Shown here: positions 49,344-59,262 of the stretch, piece after piece
Layout of the letters: each line of letters begins with the position of its first letter
Numbering within the stretch: the first letter of the stretch is position 1
Notes under the pieces: generated by a model
What the model was told of the DNA's origin: nothing
The model's database searches: none
The model's input: only the letters and a program-made list of their open reading frames with translations
Position numbers and translations under genes: made by a program
Assembly (NCBI RefSeq): GCF_029338515.1
Contig: NZ_CP119988.1
Span: forward strand, 124,001-188,000
Origin: Haloglomus litoreum
GTDB taxonomy: Archaea > Halobacteriota > Halobacteria > Halobacteriales > Haloarculaceae
Direction of reading: 5' to 3'
DNA length: 64,000 nucleotides

Positions 49344-51287
49344 TCAGATCTCCTGGACGTGCTCGTACGTCTCGGGGACCGCCTGCGCGTCCTCGGGGAG
49401 CAGGGCGACGACGGTGTGGTCGGCGTAGTCGTCGACGTACTCGATGAGCTCGGCGATGCGCTCGGCGTCGATGGCCTCCAGCGAGTCGAGCAGCATGAAC
49501 GGCACCACCTCGTGGAGGTCGTGGGTGAGGTAGCCGGCGAACGCGAAGACGATGCCGGTGATCTCCCGCTCGCTCTCGCTGAGGTGGTCGACCGTGTCCT
49601 CGTAGGAGGCGCCGTCCTCGGAGCGCCGGACGACGTGGAGGTCGAAGACCGAATCGTCGACGGACTCGCGGCGGCCGCTCCCGGTGGCCTGCCGGCGCTC
49701 GATCCAGATGCGCTCGAGGTTCTCGTACTCGAGGATGTCGAGCAGCGTCTCCATGTGGTCGTTGAACTGCTCGACGGACTCGGACTCGATACGGTCGATG
49801 CGCGTCCGGAGGTTCTCGAGGTCCTCGACGATGGACTCGCGTTCGTCCTCGAGGGCCCCGCGTCGGTCGAGCTCGGCCTCCAACTCCTGGATCTCCGCCT
49901 CGACCTCCGCGAGGTCGTCCTCGAGGCGACCGAGCTCGAACTCCTGCTGGTTGGCCTGCTTGTGGAGGTCGAGCAGCTCCTCGTTCGTGTCGCTCTGGAG
50001 GGCATCGACCTCCGCCTCGAGCTCCCCGATCCGTTCCTCCAGCCGCTCGGGCTCCCCCTCGAGCTGCTCGACCCGCTCCCGGCGTCGCTCCAGCTCGCTC
50101 CGGGTCTGCTCGATGCGGTTCTCGAGCTGGTCGCGCTGACGCTGTTTCTCCTCGTAGGATATCTTCTCGGTCTTCAGGTCGTCGATGTCCGACTGGACGC
50201 CCTTGCGCTCGTCCAGCTTCTCCTGGTAGAGGTCGCGCAGCCGATCCAGCGTGTCGGTGATCTGCTCCTGTTCGACCTCCGTCCCGCACGTCCAGCAGGC
50301 GACCGCCCGGTCCTCGACGAGCTGGTCGGTCACGGAGCCGGAGTCGTCCTCCTGCAGGGCGGCGATGACCTCGGAGCCCTCGCCGGCGAGCATGTCCTCG
50401 TTGAACTGGATGACCGTCTGCAGCTCCGACACCGTCGAGTCGAGCGACCGCTTGCGCTCGCGGAGCCGCTCGATCTGCCCCTCGAGCCCGCCGGCCTCCG
50501 CCATCGGCGTCTCCGGCAGTGTCTCCAGCTCCGACTCGAGCTCCTCGAGCTCGGCCTCCAGTGCCTCGATGCTCTCGCGCTGGGTCCGCAGGCTGCTGCG
50601 GGTCTCCTCGTACTCCGTCCGGACGTCGCTGAGCTCGTCCAGTTTCCCGTCCAGGTCCGCCTTCTCCTCCTGCGTCGACTCGATGTCGCTGTCGACCTCC
50701 TCGATGCGGGCCTCGGTCTCGGCGAGTTCCTCGCGCTTGCGCTCGATGCGGTCGGACAGCTGCTGGCGCTCCTCCTCCAGCTCGGGGAGGTGCTGTTCCA
50801 GCGAGTCCAGGTCGTCGAGTTCGCGGTCGATCTCCCGTCGGCGCTCGGCGAGGTCGGCGATCTCCGACTCGATGGCCTGCGTGTCGATGGGCCGCATGAT
50901 GATCTCCCGGAGGTCGTCGCCACGCTCGACCGCACGGCGGGCCTCGTTCGACTCCAGCAGGAAGGCGAAGAGGTCCGCCACCTCGGGGTCGTCGAGGTAC
51001 GGGTCGCCGTCGGCGATGACGGTCTCGCCGTGTCGCTCCAGCTCCCGCGTGTAGGTCTCGCCGTCGAGGGACAGCTCGACGTGTCCCTCCGAGGCGTCAC
51101 CCTTGAGCGTGACCTGATCGCTCCCGAGCACCGCCATGATGGCCTGCAGGAGGGAGGTCCGGTTCGTCGCGTTGCGGCCCGCCAGGATGGTGACACCGGG
51201 CGAGAAGGTCACTTCCGTCCGGTTTATCCCACCGATGTTCCGGACGGACAGTCGTGCGGCCGACTTCTCGGACTGGACTTGACTCAT
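49344..51287 (-). CDS. Archaea-specific SMC-related protein with zinc hook
   Basis: A 647-residue SMC/Rad50-like protein. The N-terminal P-loop is GRNATNRTS (37-45), where the usual Lys is Arg43; two long heptad-rich coiled coils flank a zinc-hook CWTCG (C331, C334). The C-terminal half has the signature region LSESEREITGIVFAFAGYL and Walker B VVPFMLLDSLEAID. It lacks the length of true SMC or Rad50 and belongs to the haloarchaeal SMC-related family found beside RdfA. It is expected to act on DNA or in a cell-organisation complex; ATP hydrolysis is uncertain because of the altered P-loop. Confidence 0.9.
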   Translation of the reverse strand: MSQVQSEKSAARLSVRNIGGINRTEVTFSPGVTILAGRNATNRTSLLQAIMAVLGSDQVTLKGDASEGHVELSLDGETYTRELERHGETVIADGDPYLDDPEVADLFAFLLESNEARRAVERGDDLREIIMRPIDTQAIESEIADLAERRREIDRELDDLDSLEQHLPELEEERQQLSDRIERKREELAETEARIEEVDSDIESTQEEKADLDGKLDELSDVRTEYEETRSSLRTQRESIEALEAELEELESELETLPETPMAEAGGLEGQIERLRERKRSLDSTVSELQTVIQFNEDMLAGEGSEVIAALQEDDSGSVTDQLVEDRAVACWTCGTEVEQEQITDTLDRLRDLYQEKLDERKGVQSDIDDLKTEKISYEEKQRQRDQLENRIEQTRSELERRRERVEQLEGEPERLEERIGELEAEVDALQSDTNEELLDLHKQANQQEFELGRLEDDLAEVEAEIQELEAELDRRGALEDERESIVEDLENLRTRIDRIESESVEQFNDHMETLLDILEYENLERIWIERRQATGSGRRESVDDSVFDLHVVRRSEDGASYEDTVDHLSESEREITGIVFAFAGYLTHDLHEVVPFMLLDSLEAIDAERIAELIEYVDDYADHTVVALLPEDAQAVPETYEHVQEI

Positions 51288-51401
51288 GTTCCTGATAGGG
51301 TCTCTCTCGGCCGTTCGGCATCAATCTTTTCATGGCGGTCGTCGAGGCACGCATTCCGACGACCGGACCGTGGCCATTACGCATGTACGAGTGTAATGGA
51401 C

Positions 51402-52049
51402 TCACGACGCGTCGCACTCGCAGCCGCCCTGCTCGAACAGCTCGGCCGGTGAGTACTGCTGACCGCAGTCCCGGCAGACGATACGGACGTTGGTGAGGAC
51501 GTCGAACTCCCCGATGTCCAGGCGTCCGGTCGCGTGCAGGTTCTCCACGTTCCGGGTGGTGACGGCATCGAGTCGGCTCTCCAGTCGCTGGATCGCCTCG
51601 AGCCGTTTCTCCCGCTGGTCGTCCGGCGTCTCCTGCTCGACCTTGCGGTACTTGCGGAGGTAGGTGTGGATGGCCTGGTGCGAGACGAAGTCCTCGAGCA
51701 GCGCATCGGGGTCGACGCCGGCCTCCTCGAGCGAGCGCCGCGCCTGCGTCCGCATCCCCTGCGTGACGTCGTCGTCGGTCAGGATGCGGTACAGATTCTC
51801 GGATTCCCCCTGCAGCGGGTCGGCCCCGGCGACCGTCATCGCCCGGCGGAGCAACCGTTCGTTGAAGTGGTCGGCGAGGTCCCGCAGGCTCTGTTGCTCG
51901 CGTCCCTCACCGAGCCACCGCCGCTCGAGTTCGTCCCCGAGCCCCTCCAGCCCGTACTCCGCGATGACCCGTTCGACCTTGCTCCGGTGTCCGCCGTCGG
52001 CGACCGCGGAACCGTCCTCCGCGGCCGATGTGGGGCCGTTCTCGTGCAT
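51402..52049 (-). CDS. rdfA: Rod-determining factor RdfA
   Basis: A 215-residue protein matching haloarchaeal RdfA. The core SKVERVIAEYGLEGLGDELE and LRDLADHFNERLLRRAMTVA is followed by VTQGMRTQARRSLEEAGVDP and DFVSHQAIHTYLRKYR. It ends with a CRDCGQQYSPAELFEQGGCEC zinc-ribbon-like tail. RdfA is required for rod shape in Haloferax volcanii (established in the literature) and is typically next to an SMC-related gene, as here, 114 bp downstream. The biochemical action is not known. Confidence 0.9.
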   Translation of the reverse strand: MHENGPTSAAEDGSAVADGGHRSKVERVIAEYGLEGLGDELERRWLGEGREQQSLRDLADHFNERLLRRAMTVAGADPLQGESENLYRILTDDDVTQGMRTQARRSLEEAGVDPDALLEDFVSHQAIHTYLRKYRKVEQETPDDQREKRLEAIQRLESRLDAVTTRNVENLHATGRLDIGEFDVLTNVRIVCRDCGQQYSPAELFEQGGCECDAS

Positions 52050-52628
52050 CCGACGACATCCTCGCGGCGCGTGTACATTAGTCCTGTCCTCCCCGACCCG
52101 TTTGCTCGTGGTGAACGGTCGGCGGTCCCTTTCGGCGCCGTTCGTCCGGGACCGGCCACGAGACGGCACGTTCGCGCCCGCAACTCCTCTTCCTCGAACT
52201 GAAGTATCGCGATATGAAATACAGCACCTGTCTTCCGATATCTCTGTTCGCTCAAGGGGGATAATGGTGCCTCGGATGCATTCATACTCGGAAGGATCCG
52301 AGAATGGAACCGATATACTGCACGAAACGAAACTAGATTCTCACAATACGATGGATGCACTGTGGTTATCGATAGCACACGCCATCGAACGGCGAGGCGG
52401 TTCCAGCGTATCACGTATCGATGCGGTCCGTCCCGCGGCCAGCTGTGGGAAGATACCGATTCAGTGGTGAAAATCCGCGATAAATGCTACGTTCTGGCAG
52501 GAATGTCGGGGGACGCTGTCTGTTGTGGCGAAGGCAGCGGCCGACAGTGGTTTCAGCATAGTGGACAGGGGCGTACGAATGGTTGAGCGGGGATCCGGTG
52601 TCCGACCGGTGGCTGTGTCGCTCGTCCC
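52050..52628. other. Intergenic stretch without a confident gene
   Basis: About 580 bp holds the rdfA promoter (AT-rich around 52200-52240) and the start of no clear gene. A 68-codon frame from 52264 to 52470 on the plus strand lacks haloarchaeal codon bias and is not annotated. The second half (52470-52628) has no recognised feature. Confidence 0.4.
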
Positions 52629-53828
52629 TCAGCGGACGACCTCGGCGTCGTGGAGCGCTGCGATTCGCTCCTCGGGGTAGCCCAGCGCCGTCAGGATCGT
52701 GTCGGTGTCCCCACCGAGCAACGGGGCGTGGCCGACATCGCTCGACCGACCGGGGAAGGTGACCGGCGACCGGGGGACCGCGTACTCCCCCATCTCCGGG
52801 TGCGTGCGGTGGACGATGGACTCGCGGTGGCGGACCTGCGGGTCCTCGAACACCTCGGCCATCGAGTTGACCGGCGCGCACACCACCCCACGCACGCGCT
52901 CGTCGAAGTACGACGCCCACTCTGTGGCGGTCCGCTCCCGGAACACCTCCTCCAGCGCCTCCCGGAGGTCCTCGTCGTGCTCGACGCGTCCCCGTGTCGT
53001 GGCGAAGCGGTGGTCCGGATCGGCGAACTCCGGCCGGTCGATGGCCTCGCAGAAGTTCTCCCACCGGGCCGGCGCCCACAGCGCCATGTACCCGTCCGCG
53101 ACCTCGTAGACCCCGTTCGGTGCGTAGACCTCCTCGTAGCGCGGCTCGACGCCGTCCTCGCCGAGGCTCGCGGAGTACTCCGCGACGAGGTTGCTCAGGA
53201 AGGAGATCGCCGCGTCGAGCATCGTCACCTCGACCTGCGTGCCCTCGCCGGTCGTCCCGCGCTCGACCAGCGCCATGCACGTCCCGAGCGCCCCGTAGAC
53301 GCCGGTCAGGTGATCGATGGCGAACAGGTTCCGCATCGTCGACGGCCGGTCACCGTCGCCGATCCGGTCGAGCCAGCCCGCCACGGCCGCGACGGAGTTG
53401 TTCACCGCCGGCCAGTCGGCGTACGGGCCGTCCTCGCCGAAGCCGGTGATGGACGTGTGGATCAGCTGCGGGTTCCGCTCGGAGAGCTCCTCCCAGCCGA
53501 ACCCGAGGCGCTCCAGCACGCCGGGACGCATATTCTCGACCAGGACGTCCGCCTCGTCGACGAGCTGCCAGAGGATCTCCGCCCCCGCCTCGGACTTGAG
53601 GTCGATGGCGATGGAGTCCTTGCTGGTGTTCAGCTGGAGGAACCGGTAGGTAAGATCCTCCACGTCCTCGGGGTCGTACCAGAGTGGGCTCCACCGGTGC
53701 GGGCCGCCCTCGAGGCGCTCGACCTTGACCACGTTCGCGCCGTTGTCGCCGAGGAGCTTCCCGACCATCGGGCCCGCGATGGCCGTTCCCAGTTCGACCA
53801 CCTCGACCCCGTCCAGCGGACCGCTCAT
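52629..53828 (-). CDS. Class III CoA-transferase (CaiB/BaiF family)
   Basis: A 399-residue CoA-transferase. VVELGTAIAGPMVGKLLGDN and NANVVKVERLEGG-type starts, LNTSKDSIAIDLKSEAG, ENMRPGVLERLGFGWEEL and NLFAIDHLTGVYGALGTCMA, with the catalytic Asp in the last, follow the family order. It activates an organic acid by moving CoA from a donor. Downstream of an enoyl-CoA hydratase gene on the same strand, it would feed a CoA-bound degradation route. Substrate unknown. Confidence 0.93.
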   Translation of the reverse strand: MSGPLDGVEVVELGTAIAGPMVGKLLGDNGANVVKVERLEGGPHRWSPLWYDPEDVEDLTYRFLQLNTSKDSIAIDLKSEAGAEILWQLVDEADVLVENMRPGVLERLGFGWEELSERNPQLIHTSITGFGEDGPYADWPAVNNSVAAVAGWLDRIGDGDRPSTMRNLFAIDHLTGVYGALGTCMALVERGTTGEGTQVEVTMLDAAISFLSNLVAEYSASLGEDGVEPRYEEVYAPNGVYEVADGYMALWAPARWENFCEAIDRPEFADPDHRFATTRGRVEHDEDLREALEEVFRERTATEWASYFDERVRGVVCAPVNSMAEVFEDPQVRHRESIVHRTHPEMGEYAVPRSPVTFPGRSSDVGHAPLLGGDTDTILTALGYPEERIAALHDAEVVR

Positions 53829-53991
53829 GATGCCCTCCCTCCGCCGAGCCGGGCGCTTCGTGTTCGCTGCTGTGCTCCGTGGACGCTGCTGGTGTCGCTA
53901 CCGGCCGCTCTACTGCTGCGCTGCATCGATGTCTGGAACTCCGGCCAGATCCGCATAAACCTTGGCTCCGGGTTGTCGTCCGTCGTCGTGG

Positions 53992-54795
53992 TCACCGTCC
54001 CCGGAACTCGGGGTCCCGGTCCTCCCGGAAGGCCGCCATCCCCTCCTCGACGTCCTCGGTGAACGAGACGGCGGTCGCGCCCAACCCCTCCATGACGAGG
54101 CCACTCTCCAGCGAGGCGTCGGCTCCCTGGGTGACCAGTTGCTTGGCGATCGCCAGGGCGATGGGCGCCCGGTTCAGGTAGTCCCCGACCACCGACTCCA
54201 GCAGTCCCTCGAACTCGTCCTCGGGGGCGAGTTCGTGGACGAACCCGCACTCGGCCATCTCCGTCGCGGCGTAGTGCTTGCCCCGCATCACCATGTCACG
54301 CGCACGCGAGGCCCCGACCAGTCGCGTGAGCCGCTGGGTACCGCCGCCGTTGGGGATGCCCCCGAGTTTCGCCTCCGGGAGCCCGATGTTCGCGGACTCG
54401 GCCGCGACCCGCGTGTCACAGCAGCAGGCGATCTCGCACCCGGCGCCGAGGGCGTACCCCTCGATGGCGGCGACGATGGGTTTCGGGAAGCGGTCGAGCG
54501 TCCGGTAGAACGCGCGATCCCGTCGCCGCCGTTCCAGGAGTTCGTGGACCTGCTTCTCGCCGCCGCCCTCGTCGTCGTCGGACCCGCTGACGTCCGACCC
54601 CGCACAGAAGACGCCATCCCGGCCCCGGAGGACCACGACGCGGACGTCGTCGTCGGCCCGGAGGTCGTCGAGCGCGGTCTCGATCTCGTCTTTCATCCCC
54701 GGCGTGAGGGTGTTCAGGCTGTCCGGTCTGTCGAGCAGTACCGTCACGCGGCCGTTCCCGGCACGCTGCAGGGTGATGGTGTCGAACGTCGACAT
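53992..54795 (-). CDS. Enoyl-CoA hydratase/isomerase family protein
   Basis: A 267-residue crotonase-fold protein. GRVTVLLDRPDSLNTLTPGM at the start, VFCAGSDVSG (oxyanion-hole region) and IVAAIEGYALGAGCEIACCC with IGLPEAKLGGIPNGGGTQRL are the classical segments; the second active-site Glu is in LPEAKLGG. It probably hydrates an enoyl-CoA from a degraded acid. ATG 54795 is chosen as the family start. It precedes the CoA-transferase gene on the same strand. Confidence 0.92.
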   Translation of the reverse strand: MSTFDTITLQRAGNGRVTVLLDRPDSLNTLTPGMKDEIETALDDLRADDDVRVVVLRGRDGVFCAGSDVSGSDDDEGGGEKQVHELLERRRRDRAFYRTLDRFPKPIVAAIEGYALGAGCEIACCCDTRVAAESANIGLPEAKLGGIPNGGGTQRLTRLVGASRARDMVMRGKHYAATEMAECGFVHELAPEDEFEGLLESVVGDYLNRAPIALAIAKQLVTQGADASLESGLVMEGLGATAVSFTEDVEEGMAAFREDRDPEFRGR

Positions 54796-54963
54796 CGTCG
54801 TTCCGACCTTCGGGGCCTCGCGTAATAGTTCGCCCGCCCGGGGCTCTCGCCGGGGGCGCTCGCGCACGGCCAGGGTGGAAGCGACCGGATGTTCAGAATC
54901 GTAGCCGATTGGTTTGTGGATGTCTATCAAAAGAATTTAGTAGTATTGTTCGCAGGGTAGGGT

Positions 54964-56169
54964 ATGGGTGCTAATGACAGACGCCCGACGCGGCGGAGAG
55001 TACTCGAAACACTCGGCGCCAGCGCCGGCGTCGTCGCTCTCGCGGGCTGTACCGGTGATGGGGGCGACGGTGGCGGCGATGGGGGCGACGGCGGCGGCGG
55101 TGGCGGTGACGGCGGCGACGGTGGTGGCGGTGGCGACGGCGGTGGCGGTGGCGGCGGCTCCGCCATGGCCACGGTCAAGGTCACCGGCACCGGCGGGAGC
55201 TGGGGCGACGGCCGGAAGAAGGCCTTCTACGACCCCTTCCGCAACGGCAGTGACCCCTGGAAAAACGAGCACAAGCTCGACTTCACGGCCCAGGGGCTCG
55301 GTCAGTACCTCGCGAAACTGACCAACAAACCGGACGAACCCAACCACGACCTCTACGAGATGCGAGGGCCGGCCGCTCGGCGCCTCGGGGAGGCCGGAGC
55401 GCTCGCGAAGCAGAAGGGGAACGTGGACTCCTGGAGCGAGATCCCGGAGTACCTGCGCAACGACTACCACGCCAGCACCCTCATCGCCCCGTACGGCATC
55501 GCCTGGAACAAGGGCAAGATCGACAAGGAGTTCAACAGCTGGGAGGACCTGCTCGACTCGGACTTCGAGGGCAAGATGGGACTGCCCGGCTGGGGGGACA
55601 TGTGGGGCGACGAGTTCTTCTACACGGTGAACGCTGCACTGGGCGGCGACCTGGACAACCTCGACCCCGGCTTCAACTACATCCAGGAGCTCGTCGAGAA
55701 GACCGACCCCGTGCTCATCAGCAGCATCGACGAGGCCCGGAAGCTGTTCAAGCAGGAGGAGATCTGGATCAGCTCGTTCCTCTCGGCCCGGACGGAGAAC
55801 ATCACGCTGAACACCGAGGGTGAGGTCGAGATGGGCTGGAAGATCCCGCAGGAGGGCACCTGGTTCGACAGCTGGAGCTGGGGTGTCGCCAAGAACCGCT
55901 CGGAGGACACCAAGCAGGGCGCCTTCGAGTTCCTGGATGGTGCCTACAGTCCGGGGCCGCAGGCCCAGTTCGCCCAGGTGTTCGGCTACCCGCCGGCCCA
56001 CCCGGACTCCTACGAGCTGCTCCCGGACGACGTCATCGAGAACCATCCGAACATCAAGCTCTCCGACGCGCAGCTGGAGGCCCTGAGCCAGCTCGACATC
56101 GACTGGCTCCAGGTCCGCAAGCAGCAGTCCGAGGACGCCAACCGGTGGCGGCAGATCGTCCGCGGATAG
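54964..56169 (+). CDS. Spermidine/putrescine-type ABC substrate-binding Tat lipoprotein
   Basis: A 401-residue Tat lipoprotein. The RRR motif (10-12) starts RRVLETLGASAGVVALAGC, and C29 is the lipobox Cys; a Gly/Asp linker of about 35 residues follows. The mature domain has GTGGSWGDGRKKAFYDPF at its start and PYGIAWNKGKIDK and similar PotD-like strands, the type II periplasmic-binding fold. It may bind a polyamine or related amine, as PotABC is encoded downstream. Whether the ligand is putrescine, spermidine or another compound is not determined. Confidence 0.9.
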   Translation: MGANDRRPTRRRVLETLGASAGVVALAGCTGDGGDGGGDGGDGGGGGGDGGDGGGGGDGGGGGGGSAMATVKVTGTGGSWGDGRKKAFYDPFRNGSDPWKNEHKLDFTAQGLGQYLAKLTNKPDEPNHDLYEMRGPAARRLGEAGALAKQKGNVDSWSEIPEYLRNDYHASTLIAPYGIAWNKGKIDKEFNSWEDLLDSDFEGKMGLPGWGDMWGDEFFYTVNAALGGDLDNLDPGFNYIQELVEKTDPVLISSIDEARKLFKQEEIWISSFLSARTENITLNTEGEVEMGWKIPQEGTWFDSWSWGVAKNRSEDTKQGAFEFLDGAYSPGPQAQFAQVFGYPPAHPDSYELLPDDVIENHPNIKLSDAQLEALSQLDIDWLQVRKQQSEDANRWRQIVRG

Positions 56170-56384
56170 TGCGCCCGCCGCGTCCGCCGCGCCGTCCCCG
56201 GACCGCCGAGTGAGGTATCCGCGTCCCGTTCTTTGACGGCCCGGAACTGCCCGTGTTACCGTTGCTGGCGTGTCGGGACCGGCGGATGACGCCCGGAAAC
56301 CGGTGGTATCGCTAGGGACGTGTTGTCAGGAAACGAACGATTATATTGAAGTATACGCCTGATTAGAGTTCACCCAAGTCACGT

Positions 56385-57428
56385 ATGACATTCGTCGAGA
56401 TACGGAACCTACGGAAGACGTACGAGGACGTCGTCGCACTGAACAACGTCTCCCTGGACATCGAGGAGGGGGAGTTCGTCTCCATCCTCGGGCCCTCCGG
56501 ATCGGGAAAGACGACGATGCTCAAATCCATCGCCGGGTTCGTCGATCCGGACCAGGGGTCGATCACGGTCGGCGGGGAGAACATCCTCGGGCTCCCGCCC
56601 GAGGACCGGAACCTCGGGCTGGTCTTCCAGCGACTCGCGCTGTTCCCCCACATGGACGTGTTCGACAACGTCGCGTTCGGGCTCCGACACCGGCTCGACC
56701 TCTCCGAGGCCGAGATCGAGGAGCGGGTCGCCGACGTGCTGGAGCTCGTCTCGCTGCCCGGCTACGAGGACCGGAGCATCCGGAACCTCAGCGGCGGGGA
56801 GCAACAGCGGGTCGCTCTGGCGCGCGTGATGGTCCTCGAACCCGACGTGCTGCTGTACGACGAACCGCTCTCGGACCTCGACCGACAGCTCCGCGAGGAG
56901 ATGCGTCGCGAGATCAAGGACCTCCACGACCGGCTGGAGATCACCTCCATCTACGTCACCCACAACCAGCGCGAGGCGCTGACCCTCTCCGACCGGGTCC
57001 TCGTCCTCCACAACGGGGAGAAGATCCGCTACGACCCGCCCTCGGATATCTACCAGAACCCCCAGTCCGAGTTCGTCGCCGACTTCGTCGGCGACTCGAA
57101 CTTCATCACCGGGACGGTCTCCCGGCAGAACGGGACCGGGACCTTCGAGAACGACACGTTCTCGCTTCCGATCGAGGACGTCACGACCGAGGGGGAGTCA
57201 CTGCTGTACATTCGGCCCGAGGACGTCCGGCTCGAGGCCGGTAGCGGCGGCGAGAACGGGAGCTACAGCGGCACGCTCACCAGCGTCGTCCACCTCGGCT
57301 CCGTGACGGAGTACCAGGTCACCGTCGGGGACACCTCGTTCCTCGTGACGGAACTGGGGACCCCGAAGTACGACGAGGGTGACGAAGTGACGGTGAGCTT
57401 CGACGACTACGGACTCATGGAGGCCTGA
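56385..57428 (+). CDS. potA: Spermidine/putrescine-type ABC transporter ATPase (PotA-like)
   Basis: A 347-residue ATPase with Walker A GPSGSGKTTM, signature LSGGEQQRVALAR and Walker B VLLYDEPLSDLDRQLREEMR, the CUT1/PotA type, plus a C-terminal TOBE-like domain (LYIRPEDVRLEAGSGG). It drives the import of the ligand of the binding protein at 54964. The gene has its own promoter in the 215-bp spacer (TTATATT 38-44 bp and GTATACG 28-34 bp before the ATG), so expression may not depend on the binding-protein gene alone. Confidence 0.92.
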   Translation: MTFVEIRNLRKTYEDVVALNNVSLDIEEGEFVSILGPSGSGKTTMLKSIAGFVDPDQGSITVGGENILGLPPEDRNLGLVFQRLALFPHMDVFDNVAFGLRHRLDLSEAEIEERVADVLELVSLPGYEDRSIRNLSGGEQQRVALARVMVLEPDVLLYDEPLSDLDRQLREEMRREIKDLHDRLEITSIYVTHNQREALTLSDRVLVLHNGEKIRYDPPSDIYQNPQSEFVADFVGDSNFITGTVSRQNGTGTFENDTFSLPIEDVTTEGESLLYIRPEDVRLEAGSGGENGSYSGTLTSVVHLGSVTEYQVTVGDTSFLVTELGTPKYDEGDEVTVSFDDYGLMEA

Positions 57429-57429
57429 T

Positions 57430-58332
57430 ATGCTCAGTCAACTCACCCGCATGGCCGACGTGACCCGCGAGCGGATGAACGGCAGCGTCGGCGACTGGCT
57501 GGATCGTCAGTCGCTCACCTCCGTCCCGCCGGTCCTGTACATCCTCGTCCTCCTCGTCGTCCCCGTCGCCTACATCATCTACATCAGCTGGTTCGAGTAC
57601 AACGCCCTGACCATCGTCTCGACGGACTTCACGACGCAGTACTACGAGCAGCTCCTCCTCGAGTCGTTCTACCGGAACGTCCTCTGGTACACGTTCAAGG
57701 TCGCCATCATCACGTCGGTCCTGTGTGCGGTGCTGGGGTACGGCCTCGGCTACTTCATCGCGAACACGACGCCCCTGAAGCGGCAGATTACGCTCTTCTC
57801 GGTCTTCCTGCCGCTGATGGTCGGTACCGTCACGCGCCTGTACGGCTGGATGATCCTGCTCGGCGGCGGCGGCGTCATCAACACGTACCTGGACTCCCTG
57901 TTCGGTTTCCAGATGGAGCTCATCGGCAACACGAACGCCATCATCATCGGGATGGTCGGGGTCTTCCTCCCGTTCGTCGTGCTGCCGGTGTACTCCGCCG
58001 TGGAGGACATCCCGGAGTCGTACGTCCTCGCGGCACGGAACCTGGGTGCGAACCGGGCGGAGTCGTTCGTGGAGGTGACGCTCCCCCTGAGCCTCCACGG
58101 GCTCCTCTCGGGGACCGTCATCGTCTTCGCTCTCTCGATGAGCACCATCGTCACGCCGCAGATCCTCGGCGGCCGGACCAACCTGATGATGGGTGAACTG
58201 ATGTACAGCATGGCGAGCAACTTCAACTGGCCGTTCGCGAGCGCTATCGCGACCGTCCTGGCGGTGCTCACCATCTCCGCCGTGTACGGCTACTTCAACG
58301 TCTTCCGAACTCGCATGGAGGTGGAGTCATGA
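57430..58332 (+). CDS. potB: ABC permease (PotB-like)
   Basis: A 300-residue permease with six hydrophobic segments and a typical MalF/PotB-like EAA loop (AARNLGANRAESFVEVTLPL). The extended N-terminal loop ahead of YILVLLVVPVAYIIYISWFE is normal for PotB proteins. It partners with PotC; the genes overlap by four bases (ATGA). It lies one base after the potA stop codon. Confidence 0.9.
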   Translation: MLSQLTRMADVTRERMNGSVGDWLDRQSLTSVPPVLYILVLLVVPVAYIIYISWFEYNALTIVSTDFTTQYYEQLLLESFYRNVLWYTFKVAIITSVLCAVLGYGLGYFIANTTPLKRQITLFSVFLPLMVGTVTRLYGWMILLGGGGVINTYLDSLFGFQMELIGNTNAIIIGMVGVFLPFVVLPVYSAVEDIPESYVLAARNLGANRAESFVEVTLPLSLHGLLSGTVIVFALSMSTIVTPQILGGRTNLMMGELMYSMASNFNWPFASAIATVLAVLTISAVYGYFNVFRTRMEVES

Positions 58333-59201
58333 ACATCGGCTCGTACCTCCGGCGCCCGGTCAACGCGGTCATCACGTCGCGGGACTCGCGGTCCCTCTCA
58401 CGGCCCGCGGAGGTGGCGGCACAGTTCCTCTACTACCTCGTCCTCACGACGGGGCTGCTCGTCCTCACGGCGCCCATCATCGTCATCGTGGGCGTCTCGT
58501 TCAACCCGACGACCCGGCAGATCTTCCCGCCGAGCGGGTTCTCGCTGCGCTGGTACGAGGCCTTCTTCGCGTACCCCGACTTCGTCGAGGGCTTCTTCTT
58601 CGTCAGCCTGCCCATCGCGTTCATCGTCGGCTTCCTCGCCACGGCCCTCGGCGTGATGGCCGCGTACTTCGTCGTCCGCTCGGGGAGCGACTACGAGAGC
58701 GAGGCCTCGACGTTCTTCCTCCTGCCGACGGTGGTCCCGGTCGGCATCCTGGGACTCGCCCTGCTCATCTTCTTCGACCGCTGGGACTTCCTCCCGGCGT
58801 TCGCCAAGCTCGTTCTTGGCCACACACTCATCGGGATGCCGTTCGCCTTCCTCACGTCCGTAAGCGCCCTGCGCTCGGTCGATACGGACCTCGAACAGGC
58901 CGCCAGGAACCTCGGTGCCACGCGGCTCCAGGCGTTCCGGCAGGTCACGCTCCCGCTGATGCGTAGCGGTGTCATCTCCGGCTACCTGCTCGCGTTCATC
59001 CTGTCGTTCTCCGACATCAACATCGCGCTGTTCCTCTCGAACAGCAACGCCCTGACGCTCCCGCTGGCCATCTTCTTCTTCCTGCAGGACAACTCCTCGC
59101 CCATCATCGCGGCGACGGCGACCCTGAAGCTCCTGCTCATCCTCGTCCTGGTGCTCATCATCGGACGGCTCGTCGGCTTCACGGCCGTCGTCCGGGACTG
59201 A
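58329..59201 (+). CDS. potC: ABC permease (PotC-like)
   Basis: A 290-residue permease with six hydrophobic segments. Its EAA loop is AARNLGATRLQAFRQVTLPL, similar to PotC/PotI. VGVSFNPTTRQIFPPSGFSL follows the first helix as in this family. It forms the channel with the permease at 57430. The operon ends here; the next gene is on the other strand. Confidence 0.9.
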   Translation: MNIGSYLRRPVNAVITSRDSRSLSRPAEVAAQFLYYLVLTTGLLVLTAPIIVIVGVSFNPTTRQIFPPSGFSLRWYEAFFAYPDFVEGFFFVSLPIAFIVGFLATALGVMAAYFVVRSGSDYESEASTFFLLPTVVPVGILGLALLIFFDRWDFLPAFAKLVLGHTLIGMPFAFLTSVSALRSVDTDLEQAARNLGATRLQAFRQVTLPLMRSGVISGYLLAFILSFSDINIALFLSNSNALTLPLAIFFFLQDNSSPIIAATATLKLLLILVLVLIIGRLVGFTAVVRD

Positions 59202-59262
59202 GCCCGGGGCGTACTCTCCATCGCGGTCGTTCGACGCTCGGCACTCCCACGCCAGCCGCGAC

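Noticed and set aside
52264-52470. 68-codon plus-strand frame between rdfA and the CoA-transferase
   Set aside because: Third-position base use is not GC-rich, and no domain or promoter supports it.
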